A stretch of 31,013 nucleotides of DNA, taken from the NCBI GenBank assembly GCA_964540415.1, contig CAZIMM010000019.1:1-31013 (forward strand), read 5' to 3'. This DNA comes from CAZIMM01 sp964540415 (lineage in GTDB: Bacteria; Bacillota; Clostridia; Oscillospirales; Acutalibacteraceae). The stretch's first letter is position 1, and the number at the start of each line of letters is the position of its first letter. The position numbers and the translations under genes are program-made. The notes under the pieces are model-generated. The model worked only from the letters and a program-made list of their open reading frames with translations. It had not been told where the DNA came from and ran no database searches. This document shows positions 1-7,526 of the stretch, in pieces.

Positions 1-369
1 GATGAGCAATTGAGCCTTGCAACACATGCTGAAAATAAAAAGCAGAAACCCATGAAGGCGGACATTCTTCTCAACGAGGGTGACGAGCTGAAGGTCGGGG
101 ACACGACACTGCGTGTCATTCACACGCCCGGCCACTCCGCAGGCGGGGTTTGCTTTGTGTGCGACAGTGAAAAGGTGATTTTTTCTGGTGACACTCTGTT
201 TTGCCGAACAATCGGACGAACCGATTTTTATGACGGAGATTTTGACGCGCTTATGAACAGCGTGAATCGCCTGACAGAGCTTAAGGGCTATACCGTTTAT
301 CCCGGCCACAACAGAGCGACGACAATTGACGATGAAATTCTGAAAAATCGCTTTCTGAGGAAACACTGA
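1..369 (+). CDS. MBL-fold metallo-hydrolase (glyoxalase II-like), 5' partial
   Basis: The reading frame is open from base 1, so the true start and the N-terminal HxHxDH zinc motif lie upstream of the window. The visible 122 codons carry the C-terminal half of a metallo-beta-lactamase-fold hydrolase: HTPGHSAGG (metal-ligand His), FSGDTLF (bridging Asp) and YPGHN (last metal-ligand His). This pattern is typical of glyoxalase II/YcbL-like hydrolases, which cleave thioesters such as hydroxyacylglutathione; the actual substrate cannot be read from sequence. The stop codon overlaps the start of hemZ by one base (TGATG), so the two are probably co-translated. Family assignment is firm, substrate is not. 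Confidence 0.85.
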   Translation, partial: DEQLSLATHAENKKQKPMKADILLNEGDELKVGDTTLRVIHTPGHSAGGVCFVCDSEKVIFSGDTLFCRTIGRTDFYDGDFDALMNSVNRLTELKGYTVYPGHNRATTIDDEILKNRFLRKH

Positions 370-1931
370 TGATTCTTTATGTTCTTAACCATACGTTCCG
401 TTTTGAAACAGAAAATCTTTGCCGGGTGTTTTTCCCCGATGAAAAGCTGACGGTCTTGTATGCCGATTCGGGCGAAGTGGATGATTTCAAGGTATACACC
501 GCATTTGACGGTGTCAGAATGACGTCAAAGACGGTCAGTGCCGGAAAAAACGGATTTGAGTTTTCCGAAACGCCTTTGTCATCGGGCGGGGACGACATGG
601 AGTATTCCGCCGCTCTTGCGCTGTTTAAAACGCTTTCCGCAAGCACCGGGTATATTCCCGAGTGGGGTATGCTCACAGGTGTCAGACCGTCAAAGCTTTT
701 TCACACCCTTTCGGAAGAACTCGGCGAGAGCGGAGCATACGATTATTTTACACGGAAATTGCTTGTCAGTCCCGAAAAGACCAAACTTGCAAGCAGTGTT
801 GAGAACGCGCAAAAAAGTATTATTGCCGGCAACCGTCCAGAAGATTTCAGCCTTTATGTTGCAATTCCGTTTTGTCCGTCCCGCTGCGGATACTGTTCTT
901 TTGTTTCACATTCAATCACAAGCGCCGGTGCTAAAAAGCTGCTTGAGCCGTATGTTGACTGCCTTTGCAGAGAGCTTGAGGCAACTGCCGAGATTGCCCG
1001 CGGACTTCACTTGAATTTGAAAAGTGTTTATTTCGGCGGCGGTACGCCGACCGTTCTCTCAGAAACGCTGCTTGCAAAACTGCTCAACAAGGTCAATGAG
1101 GTGTTCGACCTTTCAGCATGCGCCGAGTTTACGGTTGAGGCGGGCAGACCGGATACGGTGACACCCGAAAAACTTCAAACACTTAAAAAAGCAGGCGTCG
1201 AAAGAATAAGCATCAATCCGCAGAGCTTTGACGACAGTGTGCTTCGCGAAGTCAGAAGAATGCACACCGCGGCAGACACGGTTGCCGCCTTTGAGCTTGC
1301 AAGAAGCGTCGGCTTTGACTGCATCAATATGGATCTCATCGCGGGCTTGCCCGGCGATACAGCAGAAGGCTTCTCCGCTTCCGTGGACAAGGCAGTCGGT
1401 CTTGGTGCCGAAAACATAACTGTACACACTCTTGCCATGAAACGCTCAAGTGAACTTACACAAAGCGGAGCGCGTGTCGGACGGGGCGAAGCGGCGGGCA
1501 GGATGCTTTCATATGCGGCAAAAAAGCTTTCGGGCAGCGGATATTTTCCCTATTATATGTACCGCCAGAGCCGCTGTGTCGGTAATTACGAAAACGTCGG
1601 TTGGTGNNNNNNNNNNTCCCAGGTGCTGGCCGAGGGGGACACCGACGAGCTGATCCGCGCCGTGGGGCATGTCGCCAAGGCGCGCGGCATGGCGCAGATC
1701 GCCAGGGATTCCGGCCTCGGGCGGGAGAGTCTCTACAATATCGTGATGATGGAGGAAATCCACACAGTTCTTGCGGCAGGTGCGGGTGCGGTGACAAAGC
1801 TCAGGCAATTCAATGGGAATTATATTGAACGCATTTTTAATTTCAAATACCCATATGAATATATTGAAAGATTTGGCGAAATGCTCAGTCGAAAGGACGG
1901 TATAAGCAAATTCTATTCAACATACAATTAA
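369..1931 (+). CDS. hemZ: HemZ, oxygen-independent coproporphyrinogen III oxidase-like radical SAM protein, interrupted by an assembly gap
   Basis: This is a HemN-family radical SAM enzyme. The [4Fe-4S]/SAM motif is PFCPSRCGYC, with C169-x3-C173-x2-C176, followed by VYFGGGTPT. HemZ-type proteins are thought to decarboxylate coproporphyrinogen III anaerobically in heme synthesis. The N-terminal region of about 150 residues before the radical SAM core is typical of the HemZ branch. Bases 1607-1616 are N, and the bases after them up to about 1739 encode foreign sequence (see separate entries). HemZ resumes at YNIVMMEE and continues through GAGAVTK to the C-terminus. The family normally reads ENVG-, a short AKPG-like stretch, then -YNI at this point, so roughly ten native codons are missing and about 40 foreign ones are present. 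The gene is probably intact in the organism; the damage looks like an assembly artefact. Confidence 0.85.
   Translation: MILYVLNHTFRFETENLCRVFFPDEKLTVLYADSGEVDDFKVYTAFDGVRMTSKTVSAGKNGFEFSETPLSSGGDDMEYSAALALFKTLSASTGYIPEWGMLTGVRPSKLFHTLSEELGESGAYDYFTRKLLVSPEKTKLASSVENAQKSIIAGNRPEDFSLYVAIPFCPSRCGYCSFVSHSITSAGAKKLLEPYVDCLCRELEATAEIARGLHLNLKSVYFGGGTPTVLSETLLAKLLNKVNEVFDLSACAEFTVEAGRPDTVTPEKLQTLKKAGVERISINPQSFDDSVLREVRRMHTAADTVAAFELARSVGFDCINMDLIAGLPGDTAEGFSASVDKAVGLGAENITVHTLAMKRSSELTQSGARVGRGEAAGRMLSYAAKKLSGSGYFPYYMYRQSRCVGNYENVGWXXXXSQVLAEGDTDELIRAVGHVAKARGMAQIARDSGLGRESLYNIVMMEEIHTVLAAGAGAVTKLRQFNGNYIERIFNFKYPYEYIERFGEMLSRKDGISKFYSTYN
1607..1616. other. Assembly gap (10 N)
   Basis: Ten consecutive N bases sit inside hemZ, directly before a block of atypical GC-rich sequence. 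A round number of Ns suggests a scaffolding placeholder rather than a measured distance. The frame appears continuous only because of the placeholder length. Confidence 0.98.
1617..1739 (+). other. Foreign GC-rich fragment: piece of an HI1420-type addiction-module antidote gene, likely chimeric assembly
   Basis: The first 114 bases after the gap are about 73% GC by hand count, against roughly half in the flanking genes. Read in the hemZ frame they give VLAEGDTDELIRAVGHVAKA followed by RGMAQIARDSGLGRESLYN. That is the central helix-turn-helix region of the HI1420/HigA-like antidote family (typical form: ARARGM.QIARD.GLSRE.LYKAL), which is common in Proteobacteria. It has no counterpart in HemZ proteins. 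The junction with the resumed HemZ sequence falls in codons encoding LYN, which both families share, consistent with a join across short homology. A real in-frame insertion is possible but much less likely. Confidence 0.8.
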
Positions 1932-1959
1932 TTTGAATTCGTTTTTGAAAGGAATTGCA

Positions 1960-2904
1960 ATGTCTAAAATATTCAACAGAGCTGACGAAATAAACAGAAT
2001 GATGCTCACCACGCCGCAAGCTGTTATTTCCGGCGCTGAGGAGCGTTATGCCAGAGTTATTGATATTTCCGTGGACTGGATAACCTCAATGGGTGGACGC
2101 GAAATTGTTATGCTTGCGGGACCCAGCTCGTCCGGAAAAACTACTACTGCTGGCAAGATAGCAAAAGAACTGGAAAAGCTCGGCCACAAGGCCTTTACGA
2201 TATCGCTCGACGATTTTTACAAGGACGCGAGGGAAGCATTGCGCAATGACGGCGTTCCGGATTTTGAAAGTGTCGATGCTCTTGACCTCGAACTGATTGA
2301 TGAGGTTTTCAACCGCCTGCTCACAACAGGAGAAAGCGAGATGCCGATTTTTGACTTCAACCTCGCAGCAAGAAGCAAAAAAACAAATCATATTGTTCTG
2401 CGCGATGAGGATGTCATAATCGTTGAGGGACTTCATGCGCTCAACCCGAAGATTACAGACCATCTTCCGGAAGACAGACTTGTCAAGATTTATATCAGCG
2501 TCAGCTCCCGCATTGTTGACAAAAGCGGTGCCGTGATTCTCTCAAAGCGCGACCTGCGCTTTATCCGCCGGATGGTGAGAGATTATAAATTCCGCAACAG
2601 CAGTGTTGAAAACACCTACAAAATGTGGCCTTCTGTTATGCGAGGCGAGGATGAGTATCTTACCCCGTTCAAAGACAATGCAGACATACGCATCAATTCC
2701 ATTCATGTTTACGAGCCATGTGTTTTTCGCCCAATCGCAATCCCGCTGCTTGAACAGGTTGAACGGGACAGCGTGAACTATGAAAACGCGAATCATCTCA
2801 TAGAAGTTCTCTCAGGCTTCGTCGCGGTGGACTCCGACGTTGTGCCGCCCGAATCCCTGCTTCGTGAATTCATCGGAAAAGCCGAATTGCCCTTGAACAG
2901 ATAA
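1960..2904 (+). CDS. Uridine kinase/phosphoribulokinase-family nucleoside kinase
   Basis: A 314-residue P-loop kinase. The Walker A motif GPSSSGKTT lies near residues 54-62, preceded by a hydrophobic strand (EIVMLA), followed by the lid and base-binding regions FTISLDDFYKD and IIVEGLHALNP that mark the uridine kinase/PRK family. Such proteins phosphorylate nucleosides with ATP or GTP in pyrimidine salvage. Many Clostridia have a form of about 550 residues with an N-terminal TGS-like domain; this protein lacks that extension, so substrate identity is uncertain. The ATG at 1960 is chosen because GAAAGGA ends seven bases before it; a TTG at 1933 is in frame but has no ribosome site. It follows hemZ by 28 bases and is probably in the same operon. 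Confidence 0.85.
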   Translation: MSKIFNRADEINRMMLTTPQAVISGAEERYARVIDISVDWITSMGGREIVMLAGPSSSGKTTTAGKIAKELEKLGHKAFTISLDDFYKDAREALRNDGVPDFESVDALDLELIDEVFNRLLTTGESEMPIFDFNLAARSKKTNHIVLRDEDVIIVEGLHALNPKITDHLPEDRLVKIYISVSSRIVDKSGAVILSKRDLRFIRRMVRDYKFRNSSVENTYKMWPSVMRGEDEYLTPFKDNADIRINSIHVYEPCVFRPIAIPLLEQVERDSVNYENANHLIEVLSGFVAVDSDVVPPESLLREFIGKAELPLNR

Positions 2905-2909
2905 ATTCC

Positions 2910-2938
2910 TTGATTACAATGGCAAAATATAGTATAAT
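2910..2938 (+). promoter_or_regulatory. Sigma-A-type promoter for the yabM-yabR cluster
   Basis: TTGATT at 2910-2915 and TATAAT at 2933-2938 are separated by exactly 17 bases. A start near 2945 gives a leader of about 85 nt before the flippase start codon. It begins six bases after the kinase stop codon. Confidence 0.75.
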
Positions 2939-3028
2939 ATAAAATCATAAACCTTGTAAAACTTTGTTTTCCAGGGCGCGGGTTTGCGACACATTTTCAT
3001 TTCACAACATATTTCGGGAAGTGTTAGC

Positions 3029-4804
3029 TTGCAGCGAATTAATACCCAAAACAAACCTCAGTCAATGCTCAACGGCGCTTTTGTGCTGCTTATTGCGACG
3101 GTTCTTGTCAAGATAATCGGTGCACTTTACAAAATTCCGCTCACCGCCATGATTGGAGAGGTGGGCATGGGTTACTTTACCTCGGCATATGAAATATACA
3201 ACCCCGTCTATGCCATTGCAATGGCGGGTTTGCCCATTGCGGTGTCGCGAATGGTTTCCGAAAATGTGGCACTGGGCAGGTTCAGAGACGCGAGGATGAT
3301 TTTCAAGGTTGCCAAGCGCATCTTTTTGTTGGTCGGAATTATCGGCACGCTGTTCATGGCAGTGATTGCTTTCCCGTATGTTAAGCTCGGAAAGGCTCCC
3401 GACAATATCTACAGCATCATGATGATTGCTCCGTCAATTTTCTTTTGCTGTTCAATGGCAACCTACAGAGGCTATTACGAGGGTCTGCGCAACATGACCC
3501 CGACCGGTGTGTCGCAGGTTATTGAAGCGGCGGGTAAGCTCGCACTTGGTTTGGCATTGTCCAAGTACATATTTAATTACGGGGTTTCGTGTTTTGAAGC
3601 CGGCAAGGCTGTTTTCGGCAGAACGGTGACGACACAGGCGGAGGCTCTGAGCGCAATTTATCCTTTTGCGGCGGCAGGCGCTGTTGTCGGAGTGACAGTC
3701 GGCACAATGATTGCGCTGCTTTATCTTATGGTGCTCAAAAGGATAAAGGGAGACGGCTTCACACGCGAACAGCTTGTCAACTCGCAAAAGCCGATGGACT
3801 CGCAAAAAATCCTCAAAATGCTTATCACTGTTGCAATCCCGATGGTTATCAGCGCGGTTGTGCTCAATGTAACAAATCTTATCGATAACTTTACAATCAG
3901 AACCCGTCTGGCACACGCAATCGGCGAGAACATCACATTGATAAAAAGCATGTACAGCTATTCGCTGCTCGGCACCCAAACACTTGACAGCGATATCGGG
4001 ACATATCTTTACGGATCCTACAGCACTGCACTCAACCTGAAAAATCTTGTGCCGATGATTACCATGACCCTCGGCATCAGTGCTATTCCGGCGGTTGCCG
4101 CCGCCCGTGCAAAGCACAATACGAAGGAAGTCAATTCACTTATTGAATCGGTTATCCGCGTGGTGCTTTTGATTTCTTTGCCTGCCGGTGTGGGTATGGC
4201 ATTGCTTGCCGAGCCGATACTGACTCTGCTCTACGGCGGGTCAAGGCCGTTCCTCATTCCCATTGCCGCTCCGATTGTTGCAATTTACGGCTGGACGACG
4301 GTGCTCTATTCCATTTCGGCTCCGCTTACAAACCTTTTGCAGGGCTTGGGCAGGGCTGATATTCCGGCAAAGATCCTCGTCGCAGGTGTTGTCGTCAAGG
4401 TGATAAGCAACTTTTATTTTGTCGGAATGCCGAAATATAACATTATGGGTGCGCCGATCGGCTCTGTTCTCTGCCATCTGATTATTGTCGGGCTGGATCT
4501 GTTCTTTTTGTTCAAAATATCAAAGGCGCGTATCAATCTTGTTTCAACACTGGTTAAGCCTCTGATTTGCACTGTGTGCTGCGGCATTGCGGCGTATATG
4601 TCTTACGGTATTTTTGCCCGGATTCTTCCCGGCGAACCGCTTCACGCGTGCCGGCTTGCAACTGTTGCCGCTGTTTGCATTGCGGCGGCTGTTTACCTTG
4701 TTGCACTGCTCGTTTTCCGCGGAATAAGCAGGGAAGACGTTGTTGTTTTGCCAAAAGGCGAAAAAATTGCAAAAATACTTGAAAAATATGGATTTTTAGG
4801 GTAA
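3029..4804 (+). CDS. yabM: SpoVB/YabM-type MOP-superfamily lipid flippase
   Basis: A polytopic membrane protein of about 591 residues with 12-14 hydrophobic segments. It opens with the characteristic MLNGAFVLLIATVLVKIIGA and then YKIPLTAMIGEVGMGYF, seen in SpoVB, YabM and related MurJ-like proteins of the multidrug/oligosaccharidyl-lipid/polysaccharide flippase superfamily. Members move lipid-linked cell wall or spore cortex precursors across the membrane. It is longer than the usual 520-540 residues, with loop insertions around AGKAVFGRTVTTQAEAL and LLGTQTLDSDIG. I chose TTG 3029 because GGGAAG (3015-3020) is eight bases upstream; TTG 2984 and ATG 3065 are alternatives. The position directly before mazG, rqcP and yabP matches B. 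subtilis yabM. Confidence 0.85.
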   Translation: MQRINTQNKPQSMLNGAFVLLIATVLVKIIGALYKIPLTAMIGEVGMGYFTSAYEIYNPVYAIAMAGLPIAVSRMVSENVALGRFRDARMIFKVAKRIFLLVGIIGTLFMAVIAFPYVKLGKAPDNIYSIMMIAPSIFFCCSMATYRGYYEGLRNMTPTGVSQVIEAAGKLALGLALSKYIFNYGVSCFEAGKAVFGRTVTTQAEALSAIYPFAAAGAVVGVTVGTMIALLYLMVLKRIKGDGFTREQLVNSQKPMDSQKILKMLITVAIPMVISAVVLNVTNLIDNFTIRTRLAHAIGENITLIKSMYSYSLLGTQTLDSDIGTYLYGSYSTALNLKNLVPMITMTLGISAIPAVAAARAKHNTKEVNSLIESVIRVVLLISLPAGVGMALLAEPILTLLYGGSRPFLIPIAAPIVAIYGWTTVLYSISAPLTNLLQGLGRADIPAKILVAGVVVKVISNFYFVGMPKYNIMGAPIGSVLCHLIIVGLDLFFLFKISKARINLVSTLVKPLICTVCCGIAAYMSYGIFARILPGEPLHACRLATVAAVCIAAAVYLVALLVFRGISREDVVVLPKGEKIAKILEKYGFLG

Positions 4805-4845
4805 AATACTTTTTGCTGTGTTAATCTGATTTTCGGGGAATTAAA

Positions 4846-5646
4846 ATGGTTGATAATTTCAAATATAAAGCCAAATACGGCGTTGAGGATCTTGTCAAAA
4901 TACTCGAGGCTCTGCGCGGCGAGGGCGGTTGCCCGTGGGACGCTGTTCAGACCCACGAGAGCATAAAAAAGAACCTGATTGAAGAGACCTACGAGGTTAT
5001 TGAAGCAATCAACAAAAAGGACAGTGTTCTTCTTTGCGAGGAGCTCGGCGACGTGCTCATGCAGGTCGTTTTCCATGCGCAAATGGAAAAGGAGAGCGGC
5101 AGCTTTGACCTTTCCGATGTTGCGGACGGTGTGTGCAAAAAGCTCATTGAACGCCATCCTCACGTTTTCGGCGATGTAAGTGTGTCCGGTGTTGACGATG
5201 TGCTGACGAATTGGGAAGCTATCAAACGCAAATCCAAGGGCATGGACACAACAACCCAGTCCATGCTGTCCGTTCCCAGAGAATTGCCGGCACTCATGAG
5301 AAGCGAAAAGGTTCAGAAGAAGGCGGCAAAGGCCGGCTTCGACTGGAGCAGCGCCGTCGGCGCACTGGACAAGCTTGATGAGGAGATTGCCGAGCTGAAA
5401 AAGGCAATTAAAGACGGCGAGGGCATTTCCGATGAGTTGGGCGATGTTTTGTTTTCTGCTGTCAATGTGTCAAGATTTGTCGATGTTGATGCAGAAGAAG
5501 CTCTCACCGGTGCAACGGACAAGTTTGTTGACAGATTCACCGTTGTTGAAAAGCTTGCTTCCGAGCGCGGAATTGACATGAAGAACGTCGATCTCACAGA
5601 ACTGGACAAGCTGTGGGACGAGGCAAAGGCCGTTCTGAACGGCTGA
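4846..5646 (+). CDS. mazG: MazG nucleoside triphosphate pyrophosphohydrolase
   Basis: A 266-residue protein with two MazG domains. The first covers about residues 25-110 (GGCPWDAVQTHESIKKNLIEE, then EELGDVLMQVVFHA), the second about 165-260 (LDEEIAELKKAI, then DELGDVLFSAVN). The EExxE and ELGDVL motifs bind Mg2+ and the nucleotide. MazG hydrolyses (d)NTPs to the monophosphate and pyrophosphate, a housecleaning function. In B. subtilis the gene at this place, yabN, is a tetrapyrrole methylase-MazG fusion; here the methylase part is absent and the protein matches the stand-alone enterobacterial length. A GGGGAA site lies five bases before the ATG. The gene follows the flippase by 41 bases in the same operon. 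Confidence 0.93.
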   Translation: MVDNFKYKAKYGVEDLVKILEALRGEGGCPWDAVQTHESIKKNLIEETYEVIEAINKKDSVLLCEELGDVLMQVVFHAQMEKESGSFDLSDVADGVCKKLIERHPHVFGDVSVSGVDDVLTNWEAIKRKSKGMDTTTQSMLSVPRELPALMRSEKVQKKAAKAGFDWSSAVGALDKLDEEIAELKKAIKDGEGISDELGDVLFSAVNVSRFVDVDAEEALTGATDKFVDRFTVVEKLASERGIDMKNVDLTELDKLWDEAKAVLNG

Positions 5647-5661
5647 ACATTATTATGGGTG

Positions 5662-5679
5662 TAATACCGCAGTGTATTA
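5662..5679. repeat. Short inverted repeat upstream of hup
   Basis: TAATAC (5662-5667) and GTATTA (5674-5679) are perfect complements six bases apart, in the 63-base gap between mazG and hup. It could be an operator or a weak hairpin. No good promoter with both boxes was found beside it. Confidence 0.4.
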
Positions 5680-5709
5680 TATACAAAATTTTTAATGGAG
5701 GAAAAACGA

Positions 5710-5985
5710 ATGAATAAAAACGATCTTGTATCCAAAGTTGCCGAAAAAGCCGGCTTGAGCAAGAAGGATGCCGACGCAGCGGTTGCAGCAGTTTTTGAAG
5801 CAGTAACAGATGCTCTTGCAAACGGAGATAAGGTTCAGGTTATCGGTTTTGGTACATTTGAGGTTCGTGAGCGCGCCGAGAAAGCATGCCGCAATCCGAG
5901 GACAGGCGAAGCTATGGTCGCTCCCGCAGGCAAGCTCCCCGCTTTTAAAGCCGGACAGTCGCTCAAAAACGCTGTTTCCAAATAA
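5710..5985 (+). CDS. hup: HU family DNA-binding protein
   Basis: A 91-residue HU/IHF-family protein. The sequence shows MNKNDLVSKVAEKAGLSKKD at the start, the core IGFGTFEVRERAEKACRNPRTG with the beta-arm, and ends PAFKAGQSLKNAV, all canonical. HU dimers bend and compact DNA without strong sequence preference. The ATG at 5710 is chosen because GGAGG (5697-5701) is eight bases upstream; an ATG at 5695 overlaps that site and is rejected. The gene sits between mazG and rqcP, a position often seen in Clostridia but not in B. subtilis. A hairpin follows 14 bases after the stop codon and may separate its expression from the downstream genes. Confidence 0.95.
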   Translation: MNKNDLVSKVAEKAGLSKKDADAAVAAVFEAVTDALANGDKVQVIGFGTFEVRERAEKACRNPRTGEAMVAPAGKLPAFKAGQSLKNAVSK

Positions 5986-5999
5986 TTCAAAATGAGTTT

Positions 6000-6031
6000 A
6001 TGCCGCAACCTCCCTGTGAGTGTTGCGGCAT
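6000..6031 (+). terminator. Hairpin between hup and rqcP (weak terminator or processing site)
   Basis: ATGCCGCAAC (6000-6009) pairs perfectly over 10 bases with GTTGCGGCAT (6022-6031) around a 12-base loop. Only three T follow, so full Rho-independent termination is doubtful. It may protect the 3' end of an abundant hup transcript or allow partial read-through into rqcP. Confidence 0.6.
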
Positions 6032-6056
6032 TTGCCGTGTTTCGGGAGGTTACATC

Positions 6057-6296
6057 ATGCGACTTGACAAATATCTTAAGGTTTCGAGAATTATTAAACG
6101 CCGCACAGTTGCAAATGAGGTCTGCGATGCAAAGCATGTGAGTGTCAACGGCAAGGTCGCCAGGGCCTCGTATGAGGTCAAGCCCGGTGATGTTCTGGAA
6201 ATCACAATGGGGTCAAATAAAGCAAAATATGAAGTGCTGAGCGTCAACGAATATGCAACAAAGGCTGATGCTTCGGAAATGTTCAGAGTGCTTTAA
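6057..6296 (+). CDS. rqcP: RqcP (YabO), S4-domain ribosome quality control protein
   Basis: A 79-residue protein consisting of a single S4 RNA-binding domain: MRLDKYLKVSRIIKRRT, then ANEVCDAKHVSVNGKVA and SYEVKPGDVLEI. This is the Hsp15/YabO family. In B. subtilis RqcP binds the stalled 50S subunit and works with RqcH in adding C-terminal alanine tails to incomplete chains. The ATG at 6057 is preceded by GGGAGG (6044-6049) at ideal spacing; the frame is open further upstream but runs through the hairpin. The neighbours (hup before, yabP after) match the usual Firmicutes context. Confidence 0.93.
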   Translation: MRLDKYLKVSRIIKRRTVANEVCDAKHVSVNGKVARASYEVKPGDVLEITMGSNKAKYEVLSVNEYATKADASEMFRVL

Positions 6297-6364
6297 AAGC
6301 GCTTTGTCATATGCTGCCCGGCGTAAGCATAAGTATGATTGACTTATGTTACGGAGGGAAATTT

Positions 6365-6649
6365 ATGCCTCAGGAAAAAGCATCGGAGCAGTTGCTGCCG
6401 CACAATCTGATTATTGAGCAGAGGAAAACTCTCAACGCATCCGGAGTGAAGGATGTTGACAGCTTTGATGAGCAGACGGTTGTTGCCGTAACTCAGCTAG
6501 GGGAACTTACCGTCCGCGGCAACAATTTGCGTATAAGCAACTTCAACGCTCAGACGGGAGACCTTTCTGTTGAGGGCAGCATTTCATCTGTGAGCTATTC
6601 TGACGATAAGCCTGTCAACGGCGGCTTTTTCAGCAGGGTATTCAGATAA
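6365..6649 (+). CDS. yabP: Sporulation protein YabP
   Basis: A 94-residue protein with the YabP core: PHNLIIEQRKTLNASGVKDV, SFDEQTVVAVTQLGELTVRG and NNLRISNFNAQTGDLSVEG. YabP-family proteins are widespread in spore formers and, in B. subtilis, yabP and yabQ are sporulation genes with yabQ needed for the cortex. The biochemical role is unknown. The ATG at 6365 has GGAGGG (6353-6358) six bases upstream. The gene is separated from yabQ by a single base, so the two are likely translated together. The protein is direct support that the organism can form spores or descends from spore formers. Confidence 0.92.
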   Translation: MPQEKASEQLLPHNLIIEQRKTLNASGVKDVDSFDEQTVVAVTQLGELTVRGNNLRISNFNAQTGDLSVEGSISSVSYSDDKPVNGGFFSRVFR

Positions 6650-6650
6650 T

Positions 6651-7160
6651 ATGTATACCATCGGAATTGCTTTTCAGACAAAAGTTTTTTTGCTTTCGCT
6701 CGGACTGGGTTTTATTTTGGGCGTGCTTTATGATGTGTTCCGAATTGTGAGGCTTATTGTGTCCGCCGGCAAAAAAGCGGCAGTGGTCCAGGATATTTTG
6801 TATGTTCTTTTTGTCACGTTTTTCACATTCATTTTTATGTTGGTGGTTAACGAGGGACGGCTGCGCTTTTATGCGCTTCTCGGTCAGACCCTTGGCTTTT
6901 TTGTTTACTATTTTGCCTTCGGGGCAGTTGCAATAGCCTTTGCGCAAAGAGCGGTTGTTGTTTCAAGAGGAGCACTGAAGCTGTTCAGCCGCATTGTTTC
7001 CGCGCCGTTCAGAGCATTGTTTTCTCTTTTCTCAAAATTATTTGGCTTTTTACACTCTTTTTTCAGAAAAAAGCTTAATATTTTTAGAAAAAATTTAAAA
7101 ATGTACTTGAAAAAACTGTCCGGAATGATGTATAATCTTATTTGTAAAACTGGAGATTAA
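6651..7160 (+). CDS. yabQ: Sporulation protein YabQ (membrane)
   Basis: A 169-residue membrane protein. Hydrophobic segments lie at about residues 8-29 (KVFLLSLGLGFILGVLYDVF), 43-65 and 76-98, followed by a basic C-terminal tail rich in Phe, Lys and Leu. The GxLYDxFRxxR motif in the first segment is the YabQ family mark. YabQ is required for spore cortex formation in B. subtilis and localises to the membranes around the forespore. The start is one base after the yabP stop, with AGGG inside the end of yabP as ribosome site. The weakly conserved tail makes exact homology there uncertain, but the position between yabP and divIC is decisive. Confidence 0.88.
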   Translation: MYTIGIAFQTKVFLLSLGLGFILGVLYDVFRIVRLIVSAGKKAAVVQDILYVLFVTFFTFIFMLVVNEGRLRFYALLGQTLGFFVYYFAFGAVAIAFAQRAVVVSRGALKLFSRIVSAPFRALFSLFSKLFGFLHSFFRKKLNIFRKNLKMYLKKLSGMMYNLICKTGD

Positions 7161-7184
7161 AGTGCTGTAATATTTGGAGAAAAA

Positions 7185-7496
7185 ATGAAAAAGAAAAAGA
7201 CGGCAAAAACCTCAAAGAAAAAAAGAAGCTTTATCTTCACTCTCGCTGCACTTGCCCTTGTCGGCTGCTTTGTCGTAACTGTTGTTCGGCTGCAAATAGA
7301 TATTCGTCAAAGAGAAAAAGAGCTTGATACAATCAATGAATCAATTACCTCGCAACAGCAGGAAAATGAAAAAATTGAGAAATCGCTCGAAGAAGAAAAT
7401 GAAGACGAATATATGGAACGTATCGCCCGCGAAAAGCTCGGATACGTAATGCCGGATGAAAGAGTATATGTTGATGCGGCAGCAGGGATAGACTGA
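7185..7496 (+). CDS. divIC: DivIC/FtsB-family septum formation initiator
   Basis: A 103-residue bitopic membrane protein: a Lys-rich cytoplasmic tail (residues 1-14), one transmembrane helix (about 16-34, IFTLAALALVGCFVVTVV), a coiled coil (about 38-70, rich in Glu, Gln and Lys) and the family end motif ERIAREKLGYVMPDERVYV. DivIC/FtsB proteins join FtsL and DivIB/FtsQ in the divisome and connect septal wall synthesis to the Z-ring. GGAG lies about seven bases upstream of the ATG. Its place between yabQ and the S1 gene is the same as in B. subtilis. Confidence 0.92.
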   Translation: MKKKKTAKTSKKKRSFIFTLAALALVGCFVVTVVRLQIDIRQREKELDTINESITSQQQENEKIEKSLEEENEDEYMERIAREKLGYVMPDERVYVDAAAGID

Positions 7497-7526
7497 GTTA
7501 TTATTTAAGGAGGCAAATTTTGTTTT

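Noticed and set aside
1601..1739. HemZ carrying a fused DNA-binding antitoxin domain
   Set aside because: The position next to a 10-N gap, the sudden rise in GC and the break of a conserved HemZ segment point to an assembly artefact rather than a fusion.
3452..4117. Minus-strand ORF of 221 codons opposite the flippase gene
   Set aside because: It lies antisense to a well-supported membrane protein, is rich in His, Cys and Arg as antisense frames often are, and has no ribosome site or family match.
5641..5700. Promoter for hup using TATTAT at about 5675
   Set aside because: The -35 position at suitable spacing reads TTATGG, a poor match, so no promoter was called.
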